Of a stretch of 15,968 nt of DNA, positions 13,914 through 15,968 are shown piece by piece. Under the pieces are notes generated by a model. The model had not been told where the DNA came from. It saw only the letters and a program-made list of their open reading frames with translations, and did no database searches. The stretch comes from Parcubacteria group bacterium (GTDB lineage Bacteria > Patescibacteriota > Minisyncoccia > Phycocordibacterales > UBA2163). The translations under genes and the position numbers were made by a program. The stretch is from NCBI GenBank assembly GCA_016784285.1, contig JADHUX010000004.1:1-15968 (forward strand), given 5' to 3'. Each line of letters begins with the position of its first letter. Position 1 is the stretch's first letter.

Positions 13914-15359
13914 CTAGTTTTCTATAATTTTTAATATATCATCTGTTACTTTTTTATATTTTGAGTTTTTCTTCAAAGACTCTGTAATATCTTTTAGATT
14001 TTTTTTACCGCTAGTATTATTTATTTTATAGAACAATAGTAATCCTCCAAATATTTGTAAATAAACCGTATTAGATACTTTCAACTGTTTATTAACCCAT
14101 TCATAAGTTGCCTTCGCGATAGCTTCTGAAACATTATTACTTCTTAATGTCTTAATGTATAATTCTACCGCTTTATCAATATTATCTTCCCATGCAGCCA
14201 TTAAGAATGCTTTAGATAATTTAAATGATGAATCTTCTGGATATTTTTCAGCTTCATTTAAATGGTAATAAACCTCTTTTTTATATCTTATTCCATTCGG
14301 GTCTTTTATATAATAGTGATTTGCAAGACTTAGATGAGCGTTATAATTATTTGGTTTAATAGAAATAATTTTTTTTTGATACATAATTGCATTATCTATA
14401 TCATTTTTATTATAAAAATAAGAACCTAGCACCTGTGCCTCTGAGGGAATAATCCTCTCGAGGCTAGCTCTTAATTTATTTAAATAAGGTTCTGATTTTA
14501 AACGAGGTTTAATTATGTTATATAAATTTTGATGTAGATCTATAGCTATTTTAACCAAACCGGAAAGATAAGCTGATATACCAACCGCATATAAAACATG
14601 TAAGCGTATATTGTCTGGTATTATTTCTAACGCTTCCATTTCTTTAGATTTCTGAAACAACCATCTTTGACTTAATAATAACCCCTTGAGATCTTTTCCA
14701 AGACGCATACTTGTTAATTCATCAATCGGATTATGTTTTATAAAATATTCTGGTTCTATTTTGTAAGCAATTTCTTTACCAACATTTGCTTCTTTCAGCT
14801 TTCCATACATAAGCAAAACATAATTGACTTTAGTTATATCTGGTAAAAAACTTAAATTTATTTTGCGTCTTTTATTGGTGATATTTTTTGTTGCATCGAA
14901 TATTCTCTGTTCATTTTTGATTATATCCTTAGCAAGATGCTGCTTTAGAAAAACAATGTTAAAAATCTTGGTTGGATCAATCTTAGAGATTTCAATTTCA
15001 ACCTCTTTATATATTTTATCCATGAACATTTGTGAAGTTTTTGTTTTGTATATATCAAAAAAAGCAAAGTATATACCAGCTTTATTATATTTAGTTTTTG
15101 GAAATTTGAGTTTCTGAAATAAAAATAAAAAAATAGATAGAAATGCTGTTGCTATTATAGAGACCGCTAAGTGAAAAAAAGATACTCCTAAAAATTCAGA
15201 GAATTCGTAGACGGCATCTTTGTAACTAAATATTGTGGTAAACACAAAGAAAATTGTTACTAAAATCGATAGAACAAATCTTCCATAAAGAGTATCTGTG
15301 TGATCATTCATCCAACCAATAAATTCACTGGAGCTTATTTTTTTTAGTTCATTAGACAT
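13914..15359 (-). CDS. Membrane-anchored TPR-like protein next to AbiH
   Basis: A 481-aa protein with two N-terminal membrane helices (about 27-46 and 59-82), a helical middle, and TPR-like helix pairs from about residue 306 to 404 (for example NKNDIDNAIMYQKKIISIKP, then LSLANHYYI, then NIDKAVELYIKTL). No enzymatic motif is visible. TPRs usually bind partner proteins, so a membrane sensor or scaffold is plausible. The ATG at 15359 is preceded by -10 TAAAAT with a six-base gap, and an inverted repeat AAGGG/CCCTT lies just upstream. It is transcribed towards abiH. Gene-pair function in defence is inference from the neighbour only. Confidence 0.7.
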   Translation of the reverse strand: MSNELKKISSSEFIGWMNDHTDTLYGRFVLSILVTIFFVFTTIFSYKDAVYEFSEFLGVSFFHLAVSIIATAFLSIFLFLFQKLKFPKTKYNKAGIYFAFFDIYKTKTSQMFMDKIYKEVEIEISKIDPTKIFNIVFLKQHLAKDIIKNEQRIFDATKNITNKRRKINLSFLPDITKVNYVLLMYGKLKEANVGKEIAYKIEPEYFIKHNPIDELTSMRLGKDLKGLLLSQRWLFQKSKEMEALEIIPDNIRLHVLYAVGISAYLSGLVKIAIDLHQNLYNIIKPRLKSEPYLNKLRASLERIIPSEAQVLGSYFYNKNDIDNAIMYQKKIISIKPNNYNAHLSLANHYYIKDPNGIRYKKEVYYHLNEAEKYPEDSSFKLSKAFLMAAWEDNIDKAVELYIKTLRSNNVSEAIAKATYEWVNKQLKVSNTVYLQIFGGLLLFYKINNTSGKKNLKDITESLKKNSKYKKVTDDILKIIEN

Positions 15360-15365
15360 ATTTAT

Positions 15366-15389
15366 ATTTTACAAGGGCAGTATACCCTT
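15366..15389 (-). promoter_or_regulatory. -10 box and inverted repeat of the TPR-like gene
   Basis: Minus strand TAAAAT (15366-15371) six bases before the ATG. AAGGG (15373-15377) and CCCTT (15385-15389) form an inverted repeat directly upstream. Evidence for the promoter is the hexamer and spacing only. Confidence 0.4.
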
Positions 15390-15485
15390 TTATCCTATAA
15401 CGTCCAACAATATTAAAAACAAATCACATTTTAGCGATAATTTGTCTAAATCATAATATACTCTGTGAATTTACCACCCCTTTAC

Positions 15486-15605
15486 TCAAACTAAAACTCC
15501 CTTATGTTTTGTACTCCATTCATACAAAGCGATGGCGGTAGATGCCGCGACATTTAAAGATTCGCATTTTTGATTCATAGGGATAATGGCATTCTCTGCA
15601 AAGTT
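15486..15605 (-). pseudogene. C-terminal remnant of a SpoU/TrmH-family RNA methyltransferase
   Basis: An open frame of about 38 codons reads AENAIIPMNQKCESLNVAAS and then TAIALYEW, ending in TGA at 15486. This is the last SPOUT motif of TrmH/SpoU 2'-O-methyltransferases (family pattern IPM...ESLNVSVAA...LYE). Everything N-terminal of it is missing: upstream the frame enters the tRNA gene and meets a stop at 15612. There is no start codon with a ribosome binding site. It is best read as a truncated gene abutting the tRNA-Gln 3' end, left by a rearrangement. Confidence 0.7.
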
Positions 15606-15674
15606 GCCAGACTAGGACTCGAACCTAGATTAGCGGTACCAAAAACCGCGGTCCTACCATTAGACGATCTGGCA
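15604..15674 (-). tRNA. tRNA-Gln (anticodon TTG)
   Basis: A 71-nt cloverleaf on the minus strand: acceptor TGCCAGA/TCTGGCA, D arm GTC-TAATGGTAG-GAC, anticodon arm GCGGT-TTTTGGT-ACCGC with anticodon TTG, four-base variable loop, T arm CTAGG-TTCGAGT-CCTAG and discriminator A. The weak first pair (U1-A72) is typical of glutamine tRNAs. CCA is not encoded. The flanks continue the acceptor stem by six more base pairs. Confidence 0.92.
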
Positions 15675-15711
15675 ACTTTGAAGATAATGTATTCTGTTTT
15701 AATGTACGTTT

Positions 15712-15768
15712 GCTCCTCAAGGACTCACCTTTCTCCACTTCGTTTCGCAAGGAAAGACCTTTTCCCGC
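15712..15768 (-). repeat. 57-bp dispersed repeat, copy B
   Basis: Minus-strand copy of the element at 8048-8104, 47 of 57 identical with no gaps; the mismatches cluster in the middle. It lies between the probable dnaX end and tRNA-Gln. The arms AAGGTCT and CTTTC find partners in AGTCCTT and GAAAG, so a stem-loop is still possible although the inner register shifts. Confidence 0.75.
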
Positions 15769-15775
15769 AAACCAT

Positions 15776-15791
15776 TTAACTCTAGAGTTAA
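15776..15791. repeat. Perfect 16-bp palindrome after the probable dnaX gene
   Basis: TTAACTCTAGAGTTAA, 12 bp past the stop at 15804, with a nearby partial repeat AAGAGTT. It could be a weak terminator or a binding site. No T tract follows on the minus strand. Confidence 0.4.
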
Positions 15792-15803
15792 TTCAAGAGT
15801 TCT

Positions 15804-15968
15804 TTAACTATCTTGCCCCAAGATTTTGATTAAAGCAAGCTCTAAGGGGAGCTGGGATATGTATGAGCGCCCTGTAGCATCATATGCAAGTAGTAATTCG
15901 TTTAGTGTATTTGAATTAACTTTGCTTTTTTCTTCTTTACTTAACTTCTTCAAAAGCTCAAAATCCTC
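15804..15968 (-). CDS. dnaX: C-terminal end of a probable DNA polymerase III gamma/tau subunit (cut by window end)
   Basis: The last 54 codons of a gene that starts beyond the window. The frame contains LNELLLAYDATGRSYISQ followed by LPLELALIKILG. The pattern of a helix ending in a short polar stretch and then PxLPLELAL is typical of the collar domain at the end of the short form of DnaX, the clamp-loader ATPase. Only this end is visible, with no Walker or zinc motifs, so the call rests on a short match from memory. Another protein with a similar tail cannot be excluded. Confidence 0.5.
   Translation of the reverse strand, partial: EDFELLKKLSKEEKSKVNSNTLNELLLAYDATGRSYISQLPLELALIKILGQDS

Noticed and set aside
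15570..15779. Plus-strand 69-aa frame
   Set aside because: It reads through the antisense of tRNA-Gln and through repeat copy B; the product is a typical spurious tRNA translation.
1..15968. CRISPR arrays, transposases, integrases
   Set aside because: No regularly spaced repeats and no recognisable recombinase or transposase frame were seen on either strand.

Overview
The window looks like chromosomal DNA from an AT-rich, small-genome bacterium. Candidate Phyla Radiation (Patescibacteria, Parcubacteria-like) is the best guess. That placement is inference from the divergent short proteins, the tight operons, the many small membrane proteins and the phosphoketolase/acetate kinase energy pathway; no rRNA or other decisive marker is present. 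TGA serves as a stop codon, so no recoding is evident.

Layout. (1) 1-3164, minus strand: an RND pump (cut by the window start) and its membrane fusion protein, 3 bp apart. (2) 3302-3606: a one-gene unit for a 66-aa unknown protein, with its own promoter and terminator. (3) 3664-8025, minus strand: a compact five-gene operon with phosphoketolase, a divergent acetate kinase, a 52-aa two-helix membrane peptide, a Kazal-like Cys-rich anchored protein and a DUF456 membrane protein, closed by two hairpins. (4) 8229-8627, plus strand: an unknown 132-aa protein with a near-ideal promoter, strong ribosome binding site and strong terminator. (5) 8714-10277, minus strand: an ABC-F ATPase followed by a 22-aa lysine-rich peptide. 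(6) 10432-11204, plus strand: two unknown genes. (7) 11296-12886, minus strand: small unknown genes, several membrane-associated, one of them bounded by 57-bp direct repeats. (8) 13020-15359, minus strand: an AbiH-family abortive-infection gene next to a membrane-anchored TPR-like protein, a possible defence module. (9) 15486-15968, minus strand: a decayed SpoU/TrmH methyltransferase C-terminus abutting tRNA-Gln(TTG), then the C-terminus of a probable DnaX.

How it works together. Phosphoketolase splits sugar phosphates to acetyl phosphate, and the kinase downstream can turn that into acetate plus ATP; the two genes overlap. The AbiH/TPR pair lies next to a tRNA gene and a truncated gene, as expected for a variable region.

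Two broader patterns stand out. Several genes have a -10 box ending 6-7 nt before the ATG and so are probably leaderless, while others have strong GGAG/GGGG ribosome binding sites. Two separate 57-bp repeat families occur, one dispersed and one flanking a single gene.
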